Part shown: positions 8,687 through 17,814 of the stretch, piece after piece
How the letters are laid out: each line of letters opens with the position of its first letter
Numbering within the stretch: position 1 is the first letter of the stretch
DNA from: Candidatus Baldrarchaeum yapensis
GTDB lineage: Archaea > Asgardarchaeota > Baldrarchaeia > Baldrarchaeales > Baldrarchaeaceae
DNA length: 43,802 nt
Assembly (NCBI GenBank): GCA_016840465.1
Contig: JAEOSH010000015.1
Span: 1-43,802 of the forward strand
Reading direction: 5' to 3'
Notes under the pieces: generated by a model
Database searches by the model: none
Seen by the model: only the letters and a program-made list of their open reading frames with translations
Told to the model about the DNA's origin: nothing
Program-made: the position numbers and the translations under genes

Positions 8687-9935
8687 GGAGAACGCTGGCT
8701 GGATTGCTAGAAGGCTTAGGACCGAGGTACATAGCGGGTTGCCGTTGGAGGAGGTCATTGAAATAATAAATGAAGTCAGAAGGAACGGGGATGATGCCAT
8801 CATTCGCTTCGAGGAAATGTTCGATGGAGTTAAGTTATCAAGGGATAGTATTGCGGTTGATCCGAGTGAAATCGATAGGGCCGTGAAGGCGCTGCCAGTA
8901 GATCTTCTGAGGAGCATAAGGACCTGTATTGAAAGGTTGGAGCAGGTTGAAAGGAAATTCATGGAAGGGCTCGTAAAAGAGGTCAAAATAGAGTTTGACA
9001 GCGTGGCTATAACGTACGAGTTTGCTCCCTTGGACAGAGTTGGGGTGTATGTTCCCAGAAGCAGATTCTCATACCCGAGCAGCCTGATAATGGCGGCGGT
9101 TCCCGCAAGGGTTGCTGGAGTTCGGTCGATAGTGGTAACAACACCGCCCGACAGGAACAGGAATGTGGATGCCGCGGTCCTAGCGGTTTGCAAGATGCTA
9201 GAAATAGAGGAGGTTTATAGGATCGGGGGAGCCCAGGCAATTGCGGCGTTAGCATATGGAACCGAGACGATAAAGCCGGTGCAGAAAATAGTGGGACCGG
9301 GTGGCAGGTATGCAACGGTTGCGAAGTTCATAGCCTCAATTAATACCGATATAGAGTTCCTAGCTGGGCCGACCGAGTTGCTAGTGCTCGCAGATGGTAG
9401 CGCGGATCCGAAGTTTGTGGCATACGATTTACTTTCTCAGGCGGAGCATGGCCCCGACTCGATAATAGTGCTTGCCGCAACTTCGGAAGATGTCGCGAAT
9501 TCCGTAATTTCTCATTTGAGGCAGACGGGATTCGGAGTGGAGGTTCTGGATCGATTGATAGTGGTTATAGGAGATCTTGAGTCTCTTATAAAGTTCGTTG
9601 AGGAGTTTGGGCCGGAGCATGCACAGATAATGACTAGCAACGCGAATGAGGTTTCCAAGAGGATAAAAAGCGCAGGGGTTGTGCTCATCGGGGACTACAC
9701 GCCCAGCGCCGCGAGTGATTATATCCTCGGGACAAATCACATATTACCGACGTTCGGATTGGCTAGAGGAAGGGGCGGTCTTTCTCCACTGGACTTCATG
9801 AAAAGAGTCGCGAGGGTGCAGGCATCAAGGGAGTTTCTTCTTAAGTATGGTGATGACATAATGCGTCTAGCCAAGTACGAGGGGTTCTTGTGGCACAAGA
9901 AGGCGGTAGAGGTAAGAGTTTATGAGAGGGGGTAA
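8670..9935 (+). CDS. hisD: Histidinol dehydrogenase
   Basis: A 421-residue, full-length HisD that oxidises L-histidinol to L-histidine with two NAD+. Diagnostic segments are VGVYVPR, GGAQAIAALAYGTE, the KIVGPGG motif, FLAGPTELLVLAD, QAEHGPDS and GPEHAQIM, which include the zinc and substrate ligands. It overlaps hisG at the start and hisC at the end, so the genes are translationally coupled. Confidence 0.96.
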   Translation: MIVLHKENAGWIARRLRTEVHSGLPLEEVIEIINEVRRNGDDAIIRFEEMFDGVKLSRDSIAVDPSEIDRAVKALPVDLLRSIRTCIERLEQVERKFMEGLVKEVKIEFDSVAITYEFAPLDRVGVYVPRSRFSYPSSLIMAAVPARVAGVRSIVVTTPPDRNRNVDAAVLAVCKMLEIEEVYRIGGAQAIAALAYGTETIKPVQKIVGPGGRYATVAKFIASINTDIEFLAGPTELLVLADGSADPKFVAYDLLSQAEHGPDSIIVLAATSEDVANSVISHLRQTGFGVEVLDRLIVVIGDLESLIKFVEEFGPEHAQIMTSNANEVSKRIKSAGVVLIGDYTPSAASDYILGTNHILPTFGLARGRGGLSPLDFMKRVARVQASREFLLKYGDDIMRLAKYEGFLWHKKAVEVRVYERG

Positions 9936-11034
9936 ACTGGAGCGGGTCCTCAGGCGCCTTGAGAGCTTAGAGTTCTACAATCAGGGGGCGCCTAGAAGGC
10001 TGCAGAGCGCTATGGGCAGAGGCAGGGTTCCCATTAGATTGAATGTTAACGAGAATCTGTTTGTACCGAGGGAAGTTACGATAGAAGTCGCAAGGAGAGC
10101 GGCCGAGAGTTTAGATCATAGGCTGTACCCTGATGGTATTGGGAAGCCCTTACTGGAGAAATTGGCTGGGTATTTGGGCGTGGATGAGGAAAATATAGTG
10201 CTGGGATGCGGGTGTGACCAGTTGGTGGATCTGTTGATCACAACGATTGGAAGGGGTGGCGTCTGTACCGTTCAACCGACCTACGCGTTTTATCGCGTGA
10301 GATGTGCACTTTATGGCGTCCCCTACAGGTATACTTTCTTCAGGGACGATTTGAGTGTTGACGTAGATCATCTGCTTGCCCTTCTCGGGTCATCGGATAT
10401 GCTCATCTTGTGTTCACCGAATAACCCGACCGGTCATAAGGTATCGAGAGAAGTGATAGAGGGCGTTGCCGAATCTTTCGACGGCGTAGTAGTGATAGAT
10501 GAGACGTACGCGGAATTTTCCGATGAGCAGTTACACAGGATGCCGCTAGACTTTGAGAATGTGATCGTGATGAGGACCTTCTCCAAGTCCTTTGCAGCGG
10601 CGGGCATAAGGCTGGGGTACCTTGTGGCGCCGGAGAGGATTGCCTCAGTGCTTCGGAGATTACAGATGCCGTACCCGGTTCCGGCCTTTTCTCTCAAGTA
10701 TGCGGAGATCCTCTTAGATATGGTTGATTATTTTAAAGCTGTGTGGGATGAGGTGAGGAGAGTGAGATCATGGTTTTATAACGTGCTAAGATCTGTCAGG
10801 GTCCCCAAGTTCAGAGTATTTGAGTCATATGCGAATTTTGTGTCGGTGGGAATCGACGTGGACGGTTCTTACATCATTGAAGAGCTTATGCAGAGGGGCT
10901 ATCTTGTCAGAGTGTTTCCCGACGTTCTGGGGCATAAGACCCTCGTGAGGATAACTCTAGCGCCCAAGGAAATCTTAGAGGGGTTCGTGGGTGCGTTTCT
11001 CGAGGTGTTAAGCAATGCTGTACGAGAGAATTAA
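9922..11034 (+). CDS. hisC: Histidinol-phosphate aminotransferase
   Basis: A 370-residue fold-type I aminotransferase converting imidazole acetol phosphate to histidinol phosphate. It has the substrate segment LNVNENLFVP, CSPNNPTGH, the PLP aspartate in VVIDETYAEF, and the PLP lysine in RTFSKSFAAAGIRLGYL. Position between hisD and hisB and four-way overlap of the operon support HisC rather than another aminotransferase. Confidence 0.93.
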   Translation: MRGGKLERVLRRLESLEFYNQGAPRRLQSAMGRGRVPIRLNVNENLFVPREVTIEVARRAAESLDHRLYPDGIGKPLLEKLAGYLGVDEENIVLGCGCDQLVDLLITTIGRGGVCTVQPTYAFYRVRCALYGVPYRYTFFRDDLSVDVDHLLALLGSSDMLILCSPNNPTGHKVSREVIEGVAESFDGVVVIDETYAEFSDEQLHRMPLDFENVIVMRTFSKSFAAAGIRLGYLVAPERIASVLRRLQMPYPVPAFSLKYAEILLDMVDYFKAVWDEVRRVRSWFYNVLRSVRVPKFRVFESYANFVSVGIDVDGSYIIEELMQRGYLVRVFPDVLGHKTLVRITLAPKEILEGFVGAFLEVLSNAVREN

Positions 11035-12136
11035 GACTCCCGCCGGAGTTGCATTTTACAGAGAGGACGTTATTGAGTCGCTTAGGAGTGTCGATGCGGT
11101 TGTAATGGATGTAGACGGCACGCTAGTAGACACCACAGAATCCCTCACAGAGGCGATAATCAGTACTGTGAATACTATCATGGGATGGCTTACTGGTATC
11201 CGTCTTACGGGTAAGGTTATCAGGAGGGCAATAAGCGAGTTGCGCGGCTCGGGTGGGTTTAATAATGACTGGGATACTACGTATACTATAATAATCGCCG
11301 CGTTGAGTGCGTTGAGCGAGAATTTATTGGAAGGTGCACTGGCCAGACTGAAGGAGGGCAAGCGTCCGGAAGCGAATGACAGGAACATAAATGAAGATGA
11401 GGATACTATTTCTTTCGAGGTTTTGAGAAGAATTGAGGATGCGGTGAAAGTTGCTGGTGGAGAGGGCATTATTGAGGTCGAGAAGAAGATATTGGACTCT
11501 TGTGGCGGTGTGAGAAAGAGAGGTCTTCTGATGAAAATAAGGGAGGCGTTAGGATATTCTTTTGATAGGCAAAGCAGTTTATTGGTTTCGATATTCGATG
11601 AAATTTACTGTGGGTCGAAGTTGTACTCGATTCTTTATAACAGAAGTCCTATACTCGGGAATGAGCCCGGCCTTATATTTACCGAGCGCGTAATAGTTGA
11701 TAAGCGTGTTTTGAGATTTCTCTTTGAGAGAGCCGATGGGAAGCTTGGAATAGTGAGCGGAAGGCCGAGATTGCAAGCAACACTCGTCTTAAAGGATTTG
11801 CTGACAACGTTCTTCGACGATCGAGCCGTATTGTTTTATGAAGATCTCATATTCTCCGATGATAATGGTAGGGCGAGAAAGGCCCTGAAACCGCATCCTT
11901 ATGGTCTCATAAGATGCCTAGAGGCGTTATCTCCGTTCGAATTGGCCGTTTATGTAGGGGATTCTGCCGAAGATGCCCTTCTTGTCGAGAATACTCGCAA
12001 GCTCTATAGGAATGTAATGTTCATTGGGGTATATGCTTATACTCTGGATCCTCCTAGTGCGATAAAGACTTTCATGAGGTTGGGGGCCGCGGCAATTCTT
12101 CCAACGGTGAACGAAATTGTGGAGGTGCTGAGGTGA
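11015..12136 (+). CDS. HAD-family phosphatase in his operon, candidate histidinol-phosphatase
   Basis: A 373-residue HAD hydrolase. Motif I is VMDVDGTLVDT (near residue 31), motif II SGRPR, motif III the Lys in KPHPYG, motif IV GDSAEDALL. The large cap insertion contains NNDWDTTY, a pattern I associate with the HAD-IA group TIGR01548, which is linked to histidine genes in several lineages. The operon encodes no HisN or PHP-type histidinol-phosphatase, so this gene most simply supplies that dephosphorylation step. The function is inferred from operon position. It overlaps hisC by 20 bases and hisB by 4. Confidence 0.75.
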   Translation: MLYERIKTPAGVAFYREDVIESLRSVDAVVMDVDGTLVDTTESLTEAIISTVNTIMGWLTGIRLTGKVIRRAISELRGSGGFNNDWDTTYTIIIAALSALSENLLEGALARLKEGKRPEANDRNINEDEDTISFEVLRRIEDAVKVAGGEGIIEVEKKILDSCGGVRKRGLLMKIREALGYSFDRQSSLLVSIFDEIYCGSKLYSILYNRSPILGNEPGLIFTERVIVDKRVLRFLFERADGKLGIVSGRPRLQATLVLKDLLTTFFDDRAVLFYEDLIFSDDNGRARKALKPHPYGLIRCLEALSPFELAVYVGDSAEDALLVENTRKLYRNVMFIGVYAYTLDPPSAIKTFMRLGAAAILPTVNEIVEVLR

Positions 12137-12711
12137 GGATTGTGGAAGGATTCATTGAAGTGTCACGTGAGACTTTGGAGACAAGGGTCAGGGTGAGGGT
12201 GAGGCTTCGCGGAACGGGAAAGTTTGAGATAAGGACCACAATCCCGTTTCTTGATCATATGCTCAAGACCCTAGCGCTTCATAGCCTAATGGATCTGTAT
12301 ATCGATGCGGAGGGGGATCTGCACCACCATATTGCCGAGGATGTTGCCATAACCTTAGGGCAGGCGATAGGGAGGGCGCTGGGCAAAAGGGAGGGGTTAA
12401 GGAGGTTCGGCTATGCAAAGGTTCCCATGGATGAAAGTTTAGCGGAGGCGGCGGTGGATCTTATAAGTAGACCTTTCGCAGTCGTCAACTTGAACCTCTC
12501 GGCGGGGAGTATCGAGGGTTTTGATGCCAAGCTCTTAGTGCACTTCATTAGGAGTTTTGCATGTTCAATACCGGCAACGGTGCACGTGAACGTGATTTAC
12601 GGAGAGGATGACCACCACAAGGCGGAAGCCGCGTTTAAAGCGCTCGCCCTTGCCCTAAGGGATGCCTGGTCAAAGGTCAACTTTCCCACAACCGTGAAGG
12701 GGGTCTACTGA
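12133..12711 (+). CDS. hisB: Imidazoleglycerol-phosphate dehydratase
   Basis: A 192-residue monofunctional HisB with both metal-ligand repeats: FLDHMLKTLALHS and DLHHHIAEDVAITLGQAIG in the first half, and DDHHKAEAAFKALALAL near the C-terminus. It dehydrates imidazoleglycerol phosphate to imidazole acetol phosphate. It starts at GTG within the stop of the HAD gene and shares one base with the hisH start. Confidence 0.95.
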   Translation: MRIVEGFIEVSRETLETRVRVRVRLRGTGKFEIRTTIPFLDHMLKTLALHSLMDLYIDAEGDLHHHIAEDVAITLGQAIGRALGKREGLRRFGYAKVPMDESLAEAAVDLISRPFAVVNLNLSAGSIEGFDAKLLVHFIRSFACSIPATVHVNVIYGEDDHHKAEAAFKALALALRDAWSKVNFPTTVKGVY

Positions 12712-13310
12712 TGCGCATCTTCATTGTGAATACGGGAGTCGGCAACATCTTCAGTTTGAAAACGGCGTTTAAGAGGTTAGGACATAAAACCACCATAAGT
12801 TTGTCAGAGGAGGAGTTGAGGACCTCGGATGCCATCGTTATACCGGGGGTCGGCAATTTCGAGAGCGCGGTGAAAAGGATAGAACACATAAGGGTAGCTA
12901 TCATCGATGAGGTGCTTTCGGGGAAGCCTTTGTTGGGGATATGTCTCGGATATCAGTTATTGTTTGAGAGTAGTGAGGAGGGTCGCGGGAAAGGTCTTGG
13001 CATCTTCAGAGGCAGGGTTATGAGGCTTCCAAACACAGTAAGGGTGCCACATATGGGCTGGAACACGATAGAGAACTTAAGACCTAGTCCTTTGGTCGAT
13101 GGCATCCGGGATGAGAGTTTCGTGTATTTTGCACATTCTTACTACCCGGTCCCCCGCGAAAACATTACAATCGCGGAAACGACATACGGCGTCACGTTTC
13201 CGAGCATTGGCGGACGAGAACCCGTGTATGGGGTTCAATTCCACCCCGAGAGGTCCGGTAAAGTGGGTTTGCAGATACTCAGAAACTTCTGTGAGGTGGT
13301 CCACCGGTGA
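12711..13310 (+). CDS. hisH: Imidazole glycerol phosphate synthase, glutaminase subunit
   Basis: A 199-residue class-I glutamine amidotransferase. The nucleophile elbow is GICLGYQLLF (Cys), and the His-Glu pair is in GVQFHPE. It releases ammonia from glutamine for HisF, with which it forms a complex. It is directly followed by hisA, whose start overlaps its stop codon. Confidence 0.95.
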   Translation: MRIFIVNTGVGNIFSLKTAFKRLGHKTTISLSEEELRTSDAIVIPGVGNFESAVKRIEHIRVAIIDEVLSGKPLLGICLGYQLLFESSEEGRGKGLGIFRGRVMRLPNTVRVPHMGWNTIENLRPSPLVDGIRDESFVYFAHSYYPVPRENITIAETTYGVTFPSIGGREPVYGVQFHPERSGKVGLQILRNFCEVVHR

Positions 13311-14050
13311 TGGTGATTCCCAGTATCGATTTGCTTGGTGGCCGCGTGGTGAGACTTGTTAAGGGTAGGGTGGAGAACGTCAAGGAGTACGGCAGGAATC
13401 CCTTAAAAATCGCGGAGGAATTTCTCGATGCGGGCGCTGAAATAATCCATGTGGTGGATTTGGATGCTGCCATGGAGAGGGGATCAAATACCAGGATAAT
13501 TTTGGAGATGGCGTCCGCGGGGGTTCCAATGCAGGTCGGCGGTGGAATAAGGTCGCTCGACCGCGCGCTTGAATTAATAGAGGGAGGGGTTAGGAGGGTG
13601 ATTCTGGGAACTGCTGCTATAAAGAGCCCAAACATGGTGGAAGAATTGCTTAATATGGTATCTGGGGACTGTGTAGCCGTGTCAATTGATTATTCGGGCT
13701 CTAGAACCATGATCAGAGGATGGATGGAGAGCGTGGGGCTTCCTCCGTTGGAAGTGGCGAGGCGCCTTGAGGAAATAGGCGTGAGGTGGTTCATTTTCAC
13801 CTCAGTTGACAGGGATGGAACGTTAATGGGACCGGACGTTAGTGGCATGATGCTCGTTAGGAAGACCATTAAGGGGAAGGTTATTGCCTCGGGCGGAATC
13901 TCATCGATTGGGCATATTCTTGATCTTAAGAGGATAGGGGTTGATGGCGTGGTACTCGGTAAAGCCATCTATGAGGGAATTATAGACCTGAGAGAGGCGA
14001 TAAGGGTGGTAACTCGTGCCGCTGGCGAAAAGGATAATTCCCTGTCTTGA
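13310..14050 (+). CDS. hisA: ProFAR isomerase
   Basis: About 246 residues forming a TIM barrel with the two half-barrel phosphate sites (QVGGGIRS and [10 protein letters not shown]) and catalytic Asp residues in [17 protein letters not shown] and [12 protein letters not shown]. It isomerises ProFAR to PRFAR. ATG 13310 is preferred over the adjacent GTG 13307. Its last 35 bases overlap the start of hisF in another frame, the largest overlap in the operon. Confidence 0.94.
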   Translation: MVIPSIDLLGGRVVRLVKGRVENVKEYGRNPLKIAEEFLDAGAEIIHVVDLDAAMERGSNTRIILEMASAGVPMQVGGGIRSLDRALELIEGGVRRVILGTAAIKSPNMVEELLNMVSGDCVAVSIDYSGSRTMIRGWMESVGLPPLEVARRLEEIGVRWFIFTSVDRDGTLMGPDVSGMMLVRKTIKGKVIASGGISSIGHILDLKRIGVDGVVLGKAIYEGIIDLREAIRVVTRAAGEKDNSLS

Positions 14051-14822
14051 TGTGGACAAGGGACGGGTGGTAAAAGGGGTAAAATTTGTGAATTTGAGAG
14101 ATGCTGGGGACCCGGTGGAGCTTGCGTCATATTACAGCGAGGAGGGTGCGGACGAAATAGTATTTCTGGACATAACGGCATCCGTGGAAGGGAGGAAAAT
14201 CATGGTTGATGTTGTGAGGAGGGTTGCGGAAAACATAGATATACCCTTCACGGTCGGCGGGGGAATCAGAACTGTCGATAACGCGAGAGAGTTGCTGAGC
14301 AGTGGTGCGGACAAGGTTTCGATAAACACCCTTGCCATTAGAAGGCCGGAGGCGATCACCGAATTATCCCAGGAGTTTGGATCCCAGTGCGTCGTTGTGG
14401 CGATAGATGCGAAAAGGAACTTCGACACCTCGGCCCCTGTGCCCAAGGTAGTAATCAGGGAGGGCGATCAAGAGTTCTGGTTTGAGGCGTACATCTATGG
14501 TGGGAGGGTGCCCACCGGGATAGATGCAATACTCTGGGCTAAAAGAGCGGAAGAGTTGGGTGCGGGCGAGATCTTATTAACATCTATCGACAGGGATGGA
14601 ACTGGACTCGGTTATGACATTACCCTCTTGAGGGCGGTTGTGGGCGCGGTGAACATACCGGTCATTGCGAGCGGGGGTGCAGGGAGGCCTGAGCACCTAC
14701 TTGAGGCTTTCAAAGCGGGGGCTGATGCTGCTCTTGCTGCGAGTATATTCCATTATAGGAGGTATAGCATCCGCGACGTTAAGATGTATCTCAGGAGGGC
14801 GGGGGTGGTGGTTAGACTATGA
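14016..14822 (+). CDS. hisF: Imidazole glycerol phosphate synthase, cyclase subunit
   Basis: A 268-residue TIM barrel starting at GTG with [20 protein letters not shown], containing [32 protein letters not shown] and [11 protein letters not shown]. These are the HisF catalytic aspartates and phosphate loops. It uses HisH-derived ammonia to make IGP and AICAR. It is encoded just after its evolutionary sister hisA. Confidence 0.96.
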   Translation: MPLAKRIIPCLDVDKGRVVKGVKFVNLRDAGDPVELASYYSEEGADEIVFLDITASVEGRKIMVDVVRRVAENIDIPFTVGGGIRTVDNARELLSSGADKVSINTLAIRRPEAITELSQEFGSQCVVVAIDAKRNFDTSAPVPKVVIREGDQEFWFEAYIYGGRVPTGIDAILWAKRAEELGAGEILLTSIDRDGTGLGYDITLLRAVVGAVNIPVIASGGAGRPEHLLEAFKAGADAALAASIFHYRRYSIRDVKMYLRRAGVVVRL

Positions 14823-15166
14823 GGAAGTTGAAGGTCGTTGGTGTGGATGAAATAGATTTTGAGAAGGGAGGTGGGCTCGTACCAGTCGTTGTACAGGATG
14901 TAAAGACAGGTGAGGTTCTGATGCTCGCTTATATGAACAGGGAGGCTCTTAAAAGAACTCTGGAGACGGGGCTTGCTCATTATTATAGCAGAAGTAGAAA
15001 AAGACTGTGGATGAAGGGAGAAACTAGCGGAAACATACAAAAGGTAAAGGAAATACTGGTGGACTGCGACAACGACGCCATACTTCTCAAGGTGGAGCAG
15101 GTGGGCGTTGCGTGCCACACTGGCGAGTATTCATGCTTTCATAAGGCGCTCAAATTGAGAGGCTAG
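14819..15166 (+). CDS. hisI: Phosphoribosyl-AMP cyclohydrolase
   Basis: A 115-residue single-domain PRA-CH. Diagnostic residues are [29 protein letters not shown], the metal site [10 protein letters not shown] and the zinc cysteines in [12 protein letters not shown]. It opens the PR-AMP ring. The HisE pyrophosphohydrolase domain usually fused or adjacent is missing. This is the last operon gene, overlapping hisF by four bases. Confidence 0.96.
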   Translation: MRKLKVVGVDEIDFEKGGGLVPVVVQDVKTGEVLMLAYMNREALKRTLETGLAHYYSRSRKRLWMKGETSGNIQKVKEILVDCDNDAILLKVEQVGVACHTGEYSCFHKALKLRG

Positions 15167-15189
15167 ACACACATTTTCCCATGTAATAC

Positions 15190-15203
15190 GAATTTATTTT
15201 TGT
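15190..15203 (+). terminator. T-rich end of the his operon
   Basis: The T-rich tract TTTATTTTT, about 25 bases after the hisI stop, is typical of an archaeal intrinsic terminator. No stem is needed in archaea. Confidence 0.45.
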
Positions 15204-15318
15204 CTATTCGATTCTTTCACGGCTACTTCTTTTAAGACGATTTTGTCACCATTATGGCATTGTATCATTTTAGAAATGTTTAACAAAATGTTAAATGTTC
15301 ATAAGATTGGTGATGCCA

Positions 15319-15918
15319 ATGTTGTCAAAGGGAGTTATGAGAGTACTGGAGGTTTTGGTGGAGGAGGGCAGGCCTCTTAGGAAGGTTGAAATTGCGAAAA
15401 AGGCAGGAATCACGCCGGCTGCGGTTACGAAAATTATAAGAAAGTTGCGTGAGTTCGGGATTGTCAGGAGGGATAACGGTGCGTATTCTTTGAACGAAGT
15501 GAACCCCCTCGCATCGGTTCTGCGGGATTGGATCGTGGCTATGAAAATGCCGGTGGTGGAGGTGTTTCGGATCCTAGACAGGGCGGTCTTTAAGTATGGG
15601 TGCTATGCGGGGAAGTCTGCACTTCTAGTTTTCCAGAAATACCTAAAATCGGGTGTGCGATACGAGGGAGAAATAGAGGTGCTCGTGCGTAGGGACAGAA
15701 TTGAAGACTTCTTGAGAGAAACAAAGATTCCGAGGTTGAGACTGACATTGAGGGTGATTCCATGCGACCCCTCCGATATTTCCGATTCTGTTGAGGAGGT
15801 AGGAGTGAGTGGGGAACTCACAAAGGTAATTCCCCCGTGGAGGCTTGTGGAGGAACTCAAAAGACACGGCATCATTACAATAGCGGAAGAACTGGAGGAA
15901 GTTTTTCTTGCACGATGA
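15319..15918 (+). CDS. Winged-helix protein, likely AbiEi-like antitoxin
   Basis: About 200 residues. The N-terminal 70 form a winged helix (LRKVEIAKKAGITPAAVTKIIRKLREFGIV); the rest has no motif I can name. It overlaps by 11 bases the gene for a nucleotidyltransferase of the AbiEii type, the usual antitoxin-then-toxin order of type IV AbiE modules, so it is probably the transcriptional antitoxin. I prefer ATG 15319 with GGTG 6 bases upstream; in-frame ATGs at 15295 and 15313 are alternatives. An ordinary MarR-like regulator is the main alternative reading. Confidence 0.55.
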   Translation: MLSKGVMRVLEVLVEEGRPLRKVEIAKKAGITPAAVTKIIRKLREFGIVRRDNGAYSLNEVNPLASVLRDWIVAMKMPVVEVFRILDRAVFKYGCYAGKSALLVFQKYLKSGVRYEGEIEVLVRRDRIEDFLRETKIPRLRLTLRVIPCDPSDISDSVEEVGVSGELTKVIPPWRLVEELKRHGIITIAEELEEVFLAR

Positions 15919-17092
15919 TCTTAGGTCCGAGATTGAAAGGTTTCTCGAGTGGCTGAAGGGAGATAGGACAGAAGAGGAGGAAAGTGATTACGCCAAGGCT
16001 ATCGCACTAAAAATACTGAACACGGCCGCCCGAGGGCAGATGTCTCTATCGGGAGGAACCGGGCTGTACTATTTCCTAATACCCGAAGAATGGAGATTTT
16101 CAAGAGATCTGGACTTTGAGGTCGACAAGCGCCGAGTTAGGAGCGTCAGGAATTTTGCAGAGAGTATTGTGACATCCGCGAATGACGTTCTGAAGCGGCT
16201 AAGCTTGTATAGAGAAATAGTTATAGGTGACGCCACCATTACAGTACTGGGCTTTGTTCTCAAGGAAAGCAGAGGAATAACTGCCAGAATGGCATTTCAA
16301 TTCCCAAGTCCACGGGGTAGAGATTTATCGACGTTTGTTCCTCGGTCGGAGAGAAAGAGGCCCGATCTTGCGGGGGCGCTGATTACGCTCAAAAGAGAGG
16401 TTGGAAGAATAAAGGAAATCGAAGTATCCATTACATCTACAACAATTATAAGAAGTGAAGAGGTGGAGAGCAAAAAATTGCCCCTTTCCGTAAGAGTTTT
16501 GTGCAACAGCCTTGAGGATCATCTCTTTAACAAATTAATGGCCGTATATCGTGGTGCCGTCATAGAGGGAATAATCAGGGAGGAGGAAAAGGTTCCCTTG
16601 GGGGCAAGTGGTAGGAGGAGAGTGCATGGCAGAGACATATATGACCTCTACGCAATTCTTAGAAGAGGACAATTGAACCCACAAGCCGTGAGAGCAAAAT
16701 GCTGGCGTGAGGGTGTCTCCTATCCTCACCTATTGTTATCAGTAGTATGGGCGTTGGAGAGAATAAAGATGCGTCATGATCTTTTAAGGGACGTTGAGTG
16801 GAGAGTGCCTCCCGAACGCCGTCCGACCGACCTATCCTCAATGTGTGATTACATTGCCAATAGGTTGCGTCTCCTCCTCCCTCTAAGATTCTACATATTA
16901 TCAAAATATGCAGTTACAACAGGGGAGCTTCTCACCCTGGCGCCCAAATCAACTGTATACTACACCCTAGCGAGATTGAAAAAAGAGGGGCTGCTGGAGG
17001 AAGTTGTAGATGAAAGGGATGAACGTAGGAGGATCTGGATTGTAAAGTTCCGTCCGTATCCTGAAAAACGGCATTCTGAGATTGATGCTTGA
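15908..17092 (+). CDS. AbiEii-type nucleotidyltransferase toxin
   Basis: A 394-residue protein starting at TTG. The nucleotidyltransferase core is LSGGTGLYYFL, then RFSRDLDFEV with the DxD metal site, then LKREVGRIKEIEVSI with the third acidic residue. RDIYDLYAILRRG matches the conserved late motif of AbiEii/AbiGii proteins. Members transfer nucleotides to tRNA or other targets using NTP. The C-terminal 70 residues add a winged helix (KSTVYYTLARLKKEGLLEEV), which classical AbiEii lacks. It may help bind the promoter or nucleic-acid target (inference). Confidence 0.72.
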   Translation: MHDDLRSEIERFLEWLKGDRTEEEESDYAKAIALKILNTAARGQMSLSGGTGLYYFLIPEEWRFSRDLDFEVDKRRVRSVRNFAESIVTSANDVLKRLSLYREIVIGDATITVLGFVLKESRGITARMAFQFPSPRGRDLSTFVPRSERKRPDLAGALITLKREVGRIKEIEVSITSTTIIRSEEVESKKLPLSVRVLCNSLEDHLFNKLMAVYRGAVIEGIIREEEKVPLGASGRRRVHGRDIYDLYAILRRGQLNPQAVRAKCWREGVSYPHLLLSVVWALERIKMRHDLLRDVEWRVPPERRPTDLSSMCDYIANRLRLLLPLRFYILSKYAVTTGELLTLAPKSTVYYTLARLKKEGLLEEVVDERDERRRIWIVKFRPYPEKRHSEIDA

Positions 17093-17200
17093 TGAGAAGT
17101 ATTTGTAATCGCCAATGCCATTATCAAGCACTCTTAGCAGGAACAACTTGCTTTTTTCGTTGAAAACCGATTATAAACGGCAAACAGCCATTGCCTCGGC

Positions 17201-17213
17201 ATCTTTAAATAAA
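17201..17213 (+). promoter_or_regulatory. TATA-type promoter
   Basis: CTTTAAATAAAGG lies about 65 bases before the start of the zinc-ribbon gene. It is an 11-12 base near-palindromic TATA box of the same style as that in the structured repeat. GAGAGGAG just before the start is the ribosome site. Confidence 0.45.
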
Positions 17214-17275
17214 GGATGAGGTATCGCTATCATTTAGTCACGTTCCTATGACTGCTTCTGAGAGGAGAAAAGAGA

Positions 17276-17758
17276 ATGAGTGCAAGGTATTGCCCGTACT
17301 GTGGATCCGTGTTGCCGCCGGGGGCAGCGTTCTGTCCGGTTTGTGGGGCTAATATCGCTCCACCTGAGGCAGTTCCTCCCGTTCCTTATGCTCGACCAAC
17401 TCAGCAACCCAGCCCAGTTGCTCCCTCACCACCTCCATCACCTACTATTATGATCGACACAAAGAGCCCTGAACTTGCTGCCATCCTGTCACTGATAATT
17501 GCGGGTCTCGGACAAATATATGTTGGGAGAATCCTCAGGGGCCTCATTATAATGTTTGTCCTGGTGCCATTGTTATGGGGGTCGATAGTACTAGGTGCAT
17601 TTATGCTGATATTCGCTTTTTGCGTTGCCAGATTTATATTCTCGGTGGTATTCGCTCTGATCACCTTTGTTGTATGGATATGGCAAATAATCGACGCCTA
17701 TGAGCTTGCCAAGCAATATAATAGTATTCTGATGGCCACTGGGCGGCCACCATGGTAA
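17276..17758 (+). CDS. Zinc-ribbon membrane protein
   Basis: A 160-residue protein with an N-terminal zinc ribbon (CPYCGSVLPPGAAFCPVCGA), a Pro-rich linker (residues 29-58), and a hydrophobic half with about three membrane segments, including LSLIIAGLGQIYVGRILRGL, the pattern of TM2-like domains. Such proteins are common in archaea, of unknown function; the ribbon is expected in the cytosol. The downstream gene encodes a membrane-anchored methyltransferase 56 bases away. Confidence 0.75.
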   Translation: MSARYCPYCGSVLPPGAAFCPVCGANIAPPEAVPPVPYARPTQQPSPVAPSPPPSPTIMIDTKSPELAAILSLIIAGLGQIYVGRILRGLIIMFVLVPLLWGSIVLGAFMLIFAFCVARFIFSVVFALITFVVWIWQIIDAYELAKQYNSILMATGRPPW

Positions 17759-17814
17759 AATCGAGTTGAGGACAGAGATTGAAATTTGCAGAGCGAAATC
17801 TCCGGTGGTGAGAA

